Source: a virus. Taken from it: 23,738 nt of DNA. Below are positions 6,884 to 14,367 of this stretch, one piece after another; position 1 is the first letter of the stretch; each line of letters opens with the position of its first letter. The position numbers and the translations under genes were made by a program. The stretch lies in IMG/VR virus record IMGVR_UViG_3300034108_001291, positions 1 through 23,738 of that record; one strand, 5' to 3'. The notes under the pieces were generated by a model that did no database searches, was not told the DNA's origin, and saw nothing but the letters and a program-made list of their open reading frames with translations.

Positions 6884-6891
6884 TATAAATA
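6884..6891 (-). promoter_or_regulatory. Late-promoter-like motif TATTTATA, minus strand
   Basis: TATTTATA reads on the minus strand here, between the unfoldase stop and the candidate small RNA. The same octamer precedes late genes elsewhere in the window. No protein start follows within 100 bases. Confidence 0.4.
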
Positions 6892-6930
6892 TATGTGATT
6901 TTGGTAAAAAGCCACATATTTAGTTAAAAA

Positions 6931-8949
6931 TTATATAATCTTCGTTTTTATCAATAATTTTTCTTTAAATGTTATTTTTATGGGTGTATTTTCTTTGATA
7001 TTACCCTTTAAAATTTCATCACTGAGAAAATCTTCACAAAGAGATTGAATAATTCTTTTGATTGGTCTGGCTCCATACTGTTCATCTTTGTTTCTTTTAG
7101 CAATTTCACTCATAACACTAGCATCGAAGGTGATAAAATATTTTTTCTCATTTAAACGATCTATTAAACGATCCATTTCAAGTTTTATAATCTTCTTAAT
7201 TGCTTCTTCACCTAATGGATTAAATAAAACTATATCGTCAATTCTGTTCAAGAACTCAGGATTGAATTGTTGCTTAAGCGATTTCTGTATAATTGTTTTT
7301 TTAACCTCATATTGTTGATTTTCACTACTACTAGTATTAAACCCAACACCACTACCAAATTCAGATACTTTTTTAGCACCAATATTAGATGTCATAATGA
7401 TCAATGTATTTGTGAAGTTTACTTTCCTACCAAAGGCGTCAGTTAAATGACCTTCGTCCAGTATTTGTAATAATAAATTAAACACATCCTTGTGTGCCTT
7501 TTCTATCTCATCAAATAAAATAACAGAAAACGGATTATTCTTAATTTTTTCTGTTAATTGACCACCTTCTTCATAACCAACATAACCTGGAGGCGACCCA
7601 ATTAATCTAGATACCGTGTGTTTTTCCATGTACTCACTCATATCAACACGAATAACATTATCTTCTGATCCAAAAATTAATTTAGATAATGTTTTTGCTA
7701 GATATGTTTTACCAACACCGGTAGAACCAAGAAATATAAAAGAACCAATTGGTTTTTTACTATCTTTAATTCCAACTCTGTTTCTTCTAATTGATTTAGA
7801 TATTGTACTAATAGCTTCGTCTTGCCCAATAACCCTTTCTGATAATTTAACTTCTAAATTTATTAAATTAGAAACCTCATTACTATCCATTTTCGAAATT
7901 GGAATACCAACCATACTCGATACCATATCATAAACATCATCAACACTAACTGGTATCAACGAATCGTTTTGTTTAGCTAACCATTTAGCTTTTTCCTCAT
8001 CTAATTTTTTGATGACCTTTTTTTCTTCATCTCTTAGTTTTGCAGCTTCTTCATAAACTTGTTTTTTAACAACTTCATGCTTCTTTTCTTTAATTGTTTC
8101 TATTTCTTTTTTTAATTTCTCAATTATTTCAGGAGCCTTTGTTACAACACGTTTTTCTGAACCTAGCTCATCTAAAACATCAATAGCTTTATCTGGAAAT
8201 TGTTTATCTGTCATAAACCTTCCTGATAATCTTACTATTGTTTCAACAACCTCATCACCATATGATACTTTATGAAATCCCTCATATGATTTTTTTAAGT
8301 TTTTTAAAATCTCAACCGTTTCATCTTCAGTTGGTTCTTTTAAAATAATTTTTTGAAATCTTCTTACTAATGCGCCGTCCTTTTCAATGTGTTTTTTAAA
8401 TTCATCAAATGTTGTTGCGCCAATACACTGCATTTCACCTCTTGCTAATGCTGGTTTTAAAATATTAGCAGCATCCATTGAGCCAGATGCATTTCCGGCA
8501 CCAACCATTGTGTGTATTTCATCAATAAAAACAATAACATCAGGGTTTTCTTGTAGCTCATGTAAAATTGCTTTAATTCTCTCTTCAAATTGGCCTCGAT
8601 ATTTTGTACCCGCGACCAATGAAGTTAAGTCAAGTGATAGTAATCTTTTATCAATTAGATTAGATGGGCAATCTCCCTTAGATATCATTAATGCTAATTT
8701 TTCAACTAATGCAGATTTACCAACACCAGCATCACCAACAATAATCACATTATTTTTTTTCTTTCTTGAAATGATTTGCGCAATTCTTTTAACTTCTTTA
8801 TCCCTACCAACAACCGGATCAATTTTATCTTCTTCTGCTAACTTAATTAAGTCTCTAGAAAAATTGTCTAAGATTGGTGTGTTTGAATTAACTCTTTTGT
8901 TTTTAGGGTTAGTTCTGGGGTTTTCTTCATAACCAAATTCTACTGCCAT
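6931..8949 (-). CDS. clpC-like: ClpC-like AAA+ protein unfoldase lacking the N-domain
   Basis: The 672-residue protein has two AAA+ modules. The first has Walker A GDAGVGKS (72-79), Walker B VIVFIDE (138-144) and arginines R196/R197. The second has Walker A GSTGVGKT (408-415), Walker B VILFDE (476-481), sensor-1 region TSN (520-522), arginine finger R569 and sensor-2 GAR (626-628). Between them, residues 295-316 resemble the UVR-type helix of ClpC. The usual N-terminal Clp repeat domain is missing; only about 25 residues precede the first module. A VGF tripeptide at 535-537 sits where ClpA/ClpC carry the loop that docks to ClpP, so it may use host ClpP. Family members unfold proteins with ATP. 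A TTTG-N20-TATGTTTG host-type promoter lies upstream, and hsp20 diverges from it. Confidence 0.93.
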   Translation of the reverse strand: MAVEFGYEENPRTNPKNKRVNSNTPILDNFSRDLIKLAEEDKIDPVVGRDKEVKRIAQIISRKKKNNVIIVGDAGVGKSALVEKLALMISKGDCPSNLIDKRLLSLDLTSLVAGTKYRGQFEERIKAILHELQENPDVIVFIDEIHTMVGAGNASGSMDAANILKPALARGEMQCIGATTFDEFKKHIEKDGALVRRFQKIILKEPTEDETVEILKNLKKSYEGFHKVSYGDEVVETIVRLSGRFMTDKQFPDKAIDVLDELGSEKRVVTKAPEIIEKLKKEIETIKEKKHEVVKKQVYEEAAKLRDEEKKVIKKLDEEKAKWLAKQNDSLIPVSVDDVYDMVSSMVGIPISKMDSNEVSNLINLEVKLSERVIGQDEAISTISKSIRRNRVGIKDSKKPIGSFIFLGSTGVGKTYLAKTLSKLIFGSEDNVIRVDMSEYMEKHTVSRLIGSPPGYVGYEEGGQLTEKIKNNPFSVILFDEIEKAHKDVFNLLLQILDEGHLTDAFGRKVNFTNTLIIMTSNIGAKKVSEFGSGVGFNTSSSENQQYEVKKTIIQKSLKQQFNPEFLNRIDDIVLFNPLGEEAIKKIIKLEMDRLIDRLNEKKYFITFDASVMSEIAKRNKDEQYGARPIKRIIQSLCEDFLSDEILKGNIKENTPIKITFKEKLLIKTKII

Positions 8950-8971
8950 ATACTATCTTTTAAGTTTAACA

Positions 8972-9003
8972 CAAACATACGTAAAAAAAGTTAAAAAAAC
9001 AAA
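8972..9003 (-). promoter_or_regulatory. Bacteroidota-type promoter for the unfoldase gene
   Basis: On the minus strand TTTG (9003-9000) is followed after 20 bases by TATGTTTG (8979-8972), matching the TTTG / TAnnTTTG pattern known for Bacteroidota primary sigma factor promoters. The expected start lies about 15-20 bases before the ATG at 8949. Confidence 0.65.
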
Positions 9004-9012
9004 ATATGGTTC

Positions 9013-9067
9013 AGACAAAATGTCTAAAAAAATGTCTAACGAATGTCTAAATGTCAGCTTTAGACAT
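9013..9067. promoter_or_regulatory. Repeat array ATGTCTAA in the unfoldase/hsp20 divergent region
   Basis: ATGTCTAA occurs at 9020, 9032 and 9043 (spacings 12 and 11 bases), with a partial copy at 9051 and an inverted copy TTAGACAT at 9060-9067. CAGACA at 9012-9017 is a further inverted partial. Spacing near one helical turn on one face suggests a cooperative protein-binding site between two divergent chaperone genes. Confidence 0.6.
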
Positions 9068-9074
9068 TTGGTTC

Positions 9075-9090
9075 ACAATTTGTAAATTGT
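9075..9090. repeat. Short inverted repeat before hsp20
   Basis: ACAATTT and AAATTGT are separated by GT. The site lies 20 bases before the hsp20 ATG and could be an operator; it is too AT-rich and has too short a loop for a terminator. Confidence 0.45.
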
Positions 9091-9109
9091 AAAAATAAAA
9101 TAAAACTAT

Positions 9110-9478
9110 ATGATTACATTATTTAAAGATCCGTTCTTTGATGCGTTTGATAAAGTATTAGATGCATCTCGCTACAATGTTAGCCCACAAACTAATATTC
9201 ACAAAACAGAAAGTGAATATAAAATCTCAATGTCAATACCTGGTTTAACTAAGGATGACTTAAAGATTACCATAAAAGAAGGTGTTTTAAAAATCTCTTT
9301 TGAAAAGGATGAGAAGAATGAAAGAACACATTTCATTGGTAATTTTATAAAATCTTATACAATACCTGATGATGTTAAAGAAAAAGACATTGTGGGTAAT
9401 GTTGAGAATGGTGTGTTGGTATTAACACTACCAATCGATAAAAAGAAGTCAATTGAGAGACTTATTTCTCTTAATTAA
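9110..9478 (+). CDS. hsp20: Hsp20 / alpha-crystallin small heat shock protein
   Basis: The 122-residue protein is essentially one alpha-crystallin domain (about 30-112). Typical parts are YKISMSIPGLTKDDLKI (37-53), the segment EGVLKISFEKD (57-67), and the signature NGVLVLTLP (100-108). The N-terminal arm is short (about 28 residues) and the usual C-terminal I-x-I anchor is not evident. Family members hold unfolding proteins without ATP and hand them to ATP-driven chaperones; similar proteins are known in cyanophages and other T4-like phages. The gene diverges from a Clp-type unfoldase across a repeat-rich control region, so the two may be co-regulated and act on the same clients, for example capsid or host proteins. 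A terminator follows directly. Confidence 0.93.
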   Translation: MITLFKDPFFDAFDKVLDASRYNVSPQTNIHKTESEYKISMSIPGLTKDDLKITIKEGVLKISFEKDEKNERTHFIGNFIKSYTIPDDVKEKDIVGNVENGVLVLTLPIDKKKSIERLISLN

Positions 9479-9482
9479 ATGT

Positions 9483-9508
9483 AACCCCGATAATATCGGG
9501 GTTTTCTT
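9483..9508 (+). terminator. Terminator after hsp20
   Basis: AACCCCGAT and ATCGGGGTT pair across a three-base loop, followed by TTCTTT. It starts four bases after the hsp20 stop. Confidence 0.85.
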
Positions 9509-9511
9509 TAC

Positions 9512-9519
9512 TATTTATA
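9512..9519 (+). promoter_or_regulatory. Late-promoter-like motif TATTTATA
   Basis: The octamer follows the hsp20 terminator and precedes the ATG at 9533 by 13 bases. Confidence 0.55.
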
Positions 9520-9532
9520 ATAAATAGAAATC

Positions 9533-9718
9533 ATGAATAAATTAGAAATGAAACGTAAGCACATTGAAGAAGCTAACATTTTACTGGACAAAAGGTCTAA
9601 AGAAGTTAACAATAAGGTGACTGCAGTTAGAGACACAACAAAAAAAGACCAGTTAAAAGACAAATTAATGAGTCAATTGAAAACCGGTAGTGGAAATTCC
9701 TTTGGTTTGGTGAAATAA
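9533..9718 (+). CDS. Short charged helical protein, unknown
   Basis: This 61-residue protein is highly charged (many Lys, Glu, Asp), lacks cysteine and aromatic residues apart from one Phe, and is predicted by eye to be mostly helical (KLEMKRKHIEEANILLDKR), with a Gly/Ser-rich end. It has its own promoter-like motif and terminator, so it is probably a real monocistronic gene. The composition fits a small nucleic-acid- or protein-binding factor or an internal virion peptide. I recognise no family. Confidence 0.6.
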   Translation: MNKLEMKRKHIEEANILLDKRSKEVNNKVTAVRDTTKKDQLKDKLMSQLKTGSGNSFGLVK

Positions 9719-9721
9719 ATT

Positions 9722-9748
9722 AAAACCCTCAATATTGAGGGTTTTTTA
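9722..9748 (+). terminator. Terminator after the 61-residue gene
   Basis: A perfect 24-base inverted repeat (AAAACCCTCAAT with its complement) is followed by TTATTT. It begins three bases after the stop codon. Confidence 0.85.
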
Positions 9749-9760
9749 TTTAATATTTAT

Positions 9761-9768
9761 TATTTATA
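9761..9768 (+). promoter_or_regulatory. Late-promoter-like motif TATTTATA
   Basis: The octamer follows the terminator and precedes the KTSC gene start at 9785 by 16 bases. Confidence 0.55.
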
Positions 9769-9784
9769 TTACAATAAAAAAATC

Positions 9785-10030
9785 ATGGCAATATTATCAG
9801 AAAGAATTGAGGGTACAAGTATATCTGTTGATATTAAATCGACTAATATTAGATCCGCGTCATATAATACGGAAAGCAAGTTGTTGACAGTTGTATTCAA
9901 TAACGGTAGTATTTATGAATACGCAGATGTTTCATGGGAATTGTTCACCAAGTTTAGGATGAGTGATTCGCAGGGAGCATTTCTAAATGCAAAAATAAAG
10001 AATGCACACGCCTATAAAAAGGTAAGTTAA
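9785..10030 (+). CDS. KTSC-domain protein
   Basis: The 81-residue protein matches the KTSC domain pattern. After a short lead come STNIRSASYNTESKLLTVVF, where the family has a 'S-x-I-x-x-x-x-Y-D/N' start, then NGSIYEYADV, an aromatic turn, WELFTKF, and SQGAFLNAKIKNAHAYKKV as the terminal 'S-x-G-x-x-F/L-N-x-x-I' segment. KTSC is a small fold often found in phages and next to lysyl-tRNA synthetase-like or other enzymes; its biochemical role is not settled. Its stop overlaps the next ATG by one base (TAATG), so it is probably co-translated with the nucleotidyltransferase. Confidence 0.8.
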   Translation: MAILSERIEGTSISVDIKSTNIRSASYNTESKLLTVVFNNGSIYEYADVSWELFTKFRMSDSQGAFLNAKIKNAHAYKKVS

Positions 10031-10818
10031 TGAAAAATCTAGTAGACGAACTTTTAGAATTATCAGATCCGGAGACAGACAGTAAGATTATTAAGTCATT
10101 TCAGCTTAAGGATACGTTGTGTCCAACAATATTTGATAAGAACGAAACTGGGGAATTTACAATTAAAAAGGAAATTTCGGATAAGTTATTAGAGATAACA
10201 GATTCATTTATTGATTTCCTAGGTGTTGATTTTTTTATACATGATGTTATATTAACAGGCTCTTTAGCTAATTACAATTGGTCAGAATACTCGGATGTGG
10301 ATTTACACATATTAATAGATATGAATGAGATCAGTGAAGGTGATAGTGCTTCAAACGCTATGCACGATATCGTTAAAGAGTTTTTTGACGCAAAAAAGAA
10401 TGTTTGGAATGAAAAGAATGACATTAAAATAAAAGGATTTGATGTTGAATTATATGTTCAAGATGTTAATGAAGAACACGTTTCATCTGGGGTATATTCG
10501 GTTTTAAACAATGAATGGGTTGTTGAACCATCTATGAAAAAAGAGAATATCGACACCAAAAAGATACTAGAAAAGGGTGAATTTTTTGCCAAAAGAATTG
10601 ACCAACTAATTGATTATCATGAACATGGTAAGGATGTTGATAAAATGGCTTTAGACCTAAGAGACAAATTAAAAAAATTTAGAAAAAGTGGGCTAGAGGC
10701 TGGTGGGGAATACTCATATGAGAACTTAACTTTCAAGCTTTTAAGAAGAAATGGGTATATTGAGAAGTTAATGGATCTTAGAAATAGTATTTCAAACAAA
10801 AAATTATCCCTACCATAA
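10030..10818 (+). CDS. Nucleotidyltransferase-fold protein (minimal pol-beta type)
   Basis: The 262-residue protein carries the signature of the pol-beta-like nucleotidyltransferase superfamily: ILTGSLANYNW (74-84) with G77-S78, followed by SDVDLHIL (88-95) with the metal-binding pair D89 and D91. A third acidic residue is probably D138 in GFDVELYV. The C-terminal half is helical and basic (LRDKLKKFRKSGLEAGGEYS). Members transfer nucleotides to RNA, proteins or antibiotics, and MNT-type versions act as antitoxins that modify toxins. The start ATG overlaps the KTSC stop. Its place just upstream of structural genes, and its expression from the same late-type promoter, is unusual for a toxin-antitoxin gene; the target is unknown. 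Confidence 0.82.
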   Translation: MKNLVDELLELSDPETDSKIIKSFQLKDTLCPTIFDKNETGEFTIKKEISDKLLEITDSFIDFLGVDFFIHDVILTGSLANYNWSEYSDVDLHILIDMNEISEGDSASNAMHDIVKEFFDAKKNVWNEKNDIKIKGFDVELYVQDVNEEHVSSGVYSVLNNEWVVEPSMKKENIDTKKILEKGEFFAKRIDQLIDYHEHGKDVDKMALDLRDKLKKFRKSGLEAGGEYSYENLTFKLLRRNGYIEKLMDLRNSISNKKLSLP

Positions 10819-10849
10819 TTGTTATCTGTATTTTTTTCCTTTTCCCCTG

Positions 10850-10880
10850 TATTTATAGGGTAAGAATAAGCTTATTTATA
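10850..10880 (+). promoter_or_regulatory. Two TATTTATA motifs before the 347-residue gene
   Basis: TATTTATA occurs at 10850-10857 and again at 10873-10880, the second 11 bases before the ATG at 10892. The first copy lies in a weak hairpin (CCCTGT/ATAGGG). Two starts may be used. Confidence 0.5.
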
Positions 10881-10891
10881 ATTTAAAAACA

Positions 10892-11935
10892 ATGGGAGAT
10901 ATTAAACCTATCGGTAGTGAGAAATTACAAGGGGATGAAAAGTTCAAAAGAATCCTCGAATTAACTTACTATAATCAGAAATCGTCTAATCAAAAAACGT
11001 CTAATGCTGAATTAGTTAAAGAAGGTAAACATGGGGTTTACGGTATCGTTAGAGAAAAAGACGGATACTATGTTAAAAAAGGATTGAATGAATCATCACT
11101 AGATTATATTGGTGGTATGTTCATGAAAAATAAAAACAAATTTAGTTCATATGCTGAAGCTCTTAAAAGATTAGAACTTTTAAAGGGTCAAGAAATGCTG
11201 AATGAAGACATAACAAAATATGTTTTAAAAACAACCAAACCAACACAGGAAATGCCAATGCCAGAACCGGCTGTTAATAGTGCACCAGCACCTTCGATGC
11301 CACCTTCTGATACTGAAGCACCTGCTGATAGTATGGACAATATGGATGCCCCTATGCCAGACGCTGAAGGTGAACCCGAAGCAATGAGCCCAGAAGAAAG
11401 TAAGCGTTCTGATTATATGGCTGAGATTCAAAAGTTTTCTGGTAAATTAGGCCAAGAACTTAGAGATCAACAACCTAAAATGGAAAGTGATGATATAAAA
11501 TATGTTTTAAACATGATAATTTCTGCGGTTGATTTGGATAAATTAGACGAAGATGATATCGAAGAGATTGGTAAAAAGTTTGAAAGAGATGAAGAGATGG
11601 GTTCTGAAGAAATGCCACAAGCAGATGCTGAGGCTCCAGAAGCTGAACCAGAATCTGACGAAGTTGTACCAGCACCTGAAGATGATTTAGCAGAAAGAAT
11701 GTCTAAATTAGAAGAACTTATTAATACAAAATTTGGTGAAGAACCAGAGGAAGAGGCTTTAGATGAAGTATATTTTGATTTTGAAGACGGTGGAGAAGAT
11801 GCTTATGATAAACATTTAACAAAAGATTCTGAAGAAGAGGAAGATGAGGAAGGTAACTATAATTTAGATATCACTCATGAATTATCAAATATCAACGAAG
11901 CAATTAATACAACCTTAAGTAAATATTTTGAATAA
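10892..11935 (+). CDS. Acidic protein with Pro/Ala/Glu linkers, probable head-region structural protein
   Basis: The 347-residue protein has a mixed alpha/beta N-terminal part (1-105) with a repeated Tyr/Gly motif (YGIVREKDGYYVKKG), which fits a small substrate-like or assembly domain. A Pro/Met/Ala/Glu linker follows (about 115-165). Then come a helical block (SDYMAEIQKFSGKLGQELRD and YVLNMIISAVDLDKLDEDDIEEIGKKFE), a second acidic linker, and an acidic C-terminus ending LSNINEAINTTLSKYFE. The INE-A at 334-337 resembles the prohead-protease site proposed for the capsid protein. Gene order (directly upstream of three other unknown genes and the terminase, from a late-type promoter) suggests a virion or prohead component. 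The next ATG follows its stop with no gap. No family recognised. Confidence 0.7.
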   Translation: MGDIKPIGSEKLQGDEKFKRILELTYYNQKSSNQKTSNAELVKEGKHGVYGIVREKDGYYVKKGLNESSLDYIGGMFMKNKNKFSSYAEALKRLELLKGQEMLNEDITKYVLKTTKPTQEMPMPEPAVNSAPAPSMPPSDTEAPADSMDNMDAPMPDAEGEPEAMSPEESKRSDYMAEIQKFSGKLGQELRDQQPKMESDDIKYVLNMIISAVDLDKLDEDDIEEIGKKFERDEEMGSEEMPQADAEAPEAEPESDEVVPAPEDDLAERMSKLEELINTKFGEEPEEEALDEVYFDFEDGGEDAYDKHLTKDSEEEEDEEGNYNLDITHELSNINEAINTTLSKYFE

Positions 11936-12337
11936 ATGTACCTTCTATACATTAATGAACTAGGTCAAGATTATAAAGGACAAAGACAATATGAATTTAT
12001 CTTTGGTAACGACCCAGACACATTAGTTGAAGAATGGTTTATAATTCCGTCTGCCGGTAGAGCTATACCACCAGAAGTAGAATCAATCGATTTGGTTGGT
12101 TTACTTAAGAATTCTGATTTAAAACTTGAATTAGTACAGAATTCTGATTATTTTGGTGTTATCGATGCGGTTGATGGAATTATTGCATTAGGGTGGGAAG
12201 CTTTTGATATTGAAGCAGAAGAAAGACCAATAAGGATTTCATTTCATTTTGCTGAAGAATTAAAAAGCGTAACACAGAAATTAGCAACGAAGGGGCTTAG
12301 ATTAATTAATGAAGAAATTAAATATAAATTAAAATGA
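11936..12337 (+). CDS. Unknown protein of the head-region operon
   Basis: The 133-residue protein starts immediately after the preceding stop (TAAATG). It begins MYLLYINELGQDYKGQRQYEF and continues with an alternating hydrophobic/acidic pattern, including EEWFIIPSAGRAIPPEVESIDLVG and ALGWEAFDIEAEERPIRISF (each shown only in part: EEWFIIP, PPEVESI, GWEAFD). A helical C-terminus (EELKSVTQKLATKGLRLI) follows. It has no signal, membrane helix or cysteine. It overlaps the next gene by four bases (ATGA). The tight coupling suggests a complex with its neighbours. I do not recognise the family. Confidence 0.7.
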   Translation: MYLLYINELGQDYKGQRQYEFIFGNDPDTLVEEWFIIPSAGRAIPPEVESIDLVGLLKNSDLKLELVQNSDYFGVIDAVDGIIALGWEAFDIEAEERPIRISFHFAEELKSVTQKLATKGLRLINEEIKYKLK

Positions 12338-12996
12338 AAAGAACAGAAATAATAGAAAAACTTATTAAAGAAGGATTTTCAGAAAAAACATTGGTTAGAT
12401 TCAATGATAATCAGTTAATGAAATTTGCTGATAAAATGTTAAAAGAGGCTCAAACTGTAACAACAACTAAAACTGTTTATAATAGTAAAGATCCTAAAGA
12501 TATCGCAGCGTTAAACACGGTATTACAAACTCCAGACGCTTTAAAAGATCAATCAGTTGAAGTCAAAGAAGTTGATGCGGCTAAAGTACCAAAAAAGAAA
12601 AAAGGTAAATCTATTCTTAATTTAAAAGACCCTAGCGCATTTGTTGAAAATGTTGTAAGTAAGAAATATCATTCAGTAACAACAAAATCGGAAATTATGG
12701 AAATGGTTAAATTAAAAATGAATGGAACAGTGTCTGAAGATTTATCTGAAAGAAAAATGCCTAAGTTACCTGAATTTTTATCTTTTGATTCTATTGTATC
12801 TGCTGGTAAACCAGAAGAAGCTCCAGTTCAACCTGAAGTAATTCCTGACACACCAACAAGAGAGAAACCAAAAAGAGAGGATGACCCAAGAAGAAGACCC
12901 TTTAGAAATCCAAATGAAGAGCCGGTTCCAGAGTCAGATCCAAAAGCTAAAATAAAAAAATTACATAGAAATAAAATGTCTATGGCTGCCGAATAA
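12334..12996 (+). CDS. Basic protein with a probable protease-processing site, unknown
   Basis: The 220-residue protein starts with a short basic amphipathic helix (KRTEIIEKLIKEGFSE) that resembles N-terminal targeting peptides seen on many T4-like head proteins. The middle is mixed and Lys-rich (VPKKKKGKS at about 85-93). LSERK at 137-141 repeats a motif also found in the portal, core and scaffold proteins. The last 70 residues are Pro/Arg/Glu-rich and probably unfolded (EKPKREDDPRRRPFRNPNEE). The ATG overlaps the previous stop (ATGA), and the next gene starts eight bases after its stop. Composition and motif suggest an internal head or core protein packaged with the DNA. No family recognised. 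Confidence 0.7.
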   Translation: MKRTEIIEKLIKEGFSEKTLVRFNDNQLMKFADKMLKEAQTVTTTKTVYNSKDPKDIAALNTVLQTPDALKDQSVEVKEVDAAKVPKKKKGKSILNLKDPSAFVENVVSKKYHSVTTKSEIMEMVKLKMNGTVSEDLSERKMPKLPEFLSFDSIVSAGKPEEAPVQPEVIPDTPTREKPKREDDPRRRPFRNPNEEPVPESDPKAKIKKLHRNKMSMAAE

Positions 12997-13004
12997 ATTT
13001 AACT

Positions 13005-14324
13005 ATGAAACTAACAAAAAAATCGTTATTATTGAAGATAAAAGAAAATATTAACGAAATGCCAATGACATTTGATACACCTGATAGCAGGCCAAATCCT
13101 GACGTTGAAAGAGATTTGGCTAGTAGAGATCATACATTTAAGAAAGTAAACTTCCCTAAAAATGTTAATGAACCACACTCAAATTTTGAGGAATTATTAG
13201 CATCTAAGCGTTATAAGCAAATTGTTGATAACGTTAGAAATAATTTAGGGATGCCATTAGGTGTTGGTGATGAAATCAGTCCAACGTTAAATAGTATAAT
13301 GGGTCGAACTCAGTATGAAGTATCGCGTATCGAATCAACACATTTAAGAGAGTTAGAAGCATTGGCTGTTGAGCTAGTGATGAAAGAATTGGGTGTTGAG
13401 GAAGGTGATATTGTTTATGAAGCAAAGATTGAATTACCATCAAATGAGGGCTTCAAGAACTCACCTCCAGGTGAAATGGAACCAGAAGAAGTTGAATTGG
13501 AAAAGGAACTTGCCGATGAATTAGATAATTTTACATTAGAAAGAGCAAAAAGAAGGATGATTAACGCTATGATGCAAGGAGCATCAAGTACGGGTCATTT
13601 TATGTATCACTATGCAAGAGAAGGTTTACAACAAATAACTGGTCAAGCAGACAGACTAATATCAATGTATGGCGCTTTAATGTCAGCAGCTGATGCTATG
13701 TTATGGCAAGGAAGTAATAGAGCTATGGGTGTTGGTGGAGGTGGTGGAACACCACAAGTTGGGGGTAAGGAAAAATCTTATCCAAATGAGAAGCCGCCAA
13801 GAGTTGTTGCAACAGCAATTAATTTTCCAATATTAGTTCATGAATTAATTAAAGGAACATACGAAGTTATTGCAGACCTTCATAGTAACCCAAAAGATGC
13901 TGATGGTAATATAGATATGGAATTAGCCAGAAGAGTAAAGGATAAGGAAGATAGTAAGAATAAAGAGATTTGGGATTTTAGATTAGGCCCAGCAATATGG
14001 GACATTCTTAAAGATTCGTTCCCAGAAGAAACAATTACAGATGAAGATAAGGCTGGAATTCAATTAATTATGTTTCAAACTATTGTTTCTAAACCAGCTA
14101 AACAGTTTTTAGTATTCATGAGAGAAGTCCTTTCTAACACCGATACTAGCAAGAGATTAATGAAATCATTATATGATATGATCAATGGTGAAATTAATGA
14201 TTATGATTATAAAGTAGCAATGGAAGAATTTGACAAACAATTGGATGACATTACCAAGGGAATTGATGATGACGATTTATATGGGGAACTAGGTGGTTTG
14301 GGAATAGATAAACCAAGAGATTAA
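13005..14324 (+). CDS. Unknown protein upstream of terminase; possible capsid-targeted internal protein
   Basis: The 439-residue protein begins with a basic amphipathic peptide, MKLTKKSLLLKIKENINE, followed by MPMTFDTPD. From memory, environmental T4-like phages have many proteins with such 'MKLTK...IKE...NE' starts, and T4 uses a short N-terminal targeting peptide cut by gp21 after I/L-x-E. The INE at 16-18 would be such a site. The body has a helical region with an aromatic/His segment (ASSTGHFMYHYAREGL, about 195-210), a Gly-rich turn (MGVGGGGGTP), and several alpha-helical stretches toward the acidic C-terminus (DIIKGIDDDDLYGELGG, in part). No enzyme motif was recognised. It ends the unit before the terminator in front of the terminase gene. 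Confidence 0.7.
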   Translation: MKLTKKSLLLKIKENINEMPMTFDTPDSRPNPDVERDLASRDHTFKKVNFPKNVNEPHSNFEELLASKRYKQIVDNVRNNLGMPLGVGDEISPTLNSIMGRTQYEVSRIESTHLRELEALAVELVMKELGVEEGDIVYEAKIELPSNEGFKNSPPGEMEPEEVELEKELADELDNFTLERAKRRMINAMMQGASSTGHFMYHYAREGLQQITGQADRLISMYGALMSAADAMLWQGSNRAMGVGGGGGTPQVGGKEKSYPNEKPPRVVATAINFPILVHELIKGTYEVIADLHSNPKDADGNIDMELARRVKDKEDSKNKEIWDFRLGPAIWDILKDSFPEETITDEDKAGIQLIMFQTIVSKPAKQFLVFMREVLSNTDTSKRLMKSLYDMINGEINDYDYKVAMEEFDKQLDDITKGIDDDDLYGELGGLGIDKPRD

Positions 14325-14338
14325 TGAGAAATTAAGTT

Positions 14339-14367
14339 AAAGTGGTCAAATTTGACCACTTTTTTTA
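14339..14367 (+). terminator. Terminator between the unknown cluster and terminase
   Basis: A perfect 24-base inverted repeat (AAAGTGGTCAAA with its complement) is followed by T. It lies directly before the terminase promoter-like motif. Confidence 0.85.

Noticed and set aside
8387-8932. 181-residue plus-strand frame opposite the unfoldase
   Set aside because: It mirrors the conserved first ATPase module; it has no recognisable domain and no promoter or leader.
9020-9067. ATGTCTAA repeats considered as a CRISPR array or replication iterons
   Set aside because: The units are 8 bases at 11-12-base spacing, far too short for CRISPR; no replication gene is nearby, so a promoter operator is the better reading.
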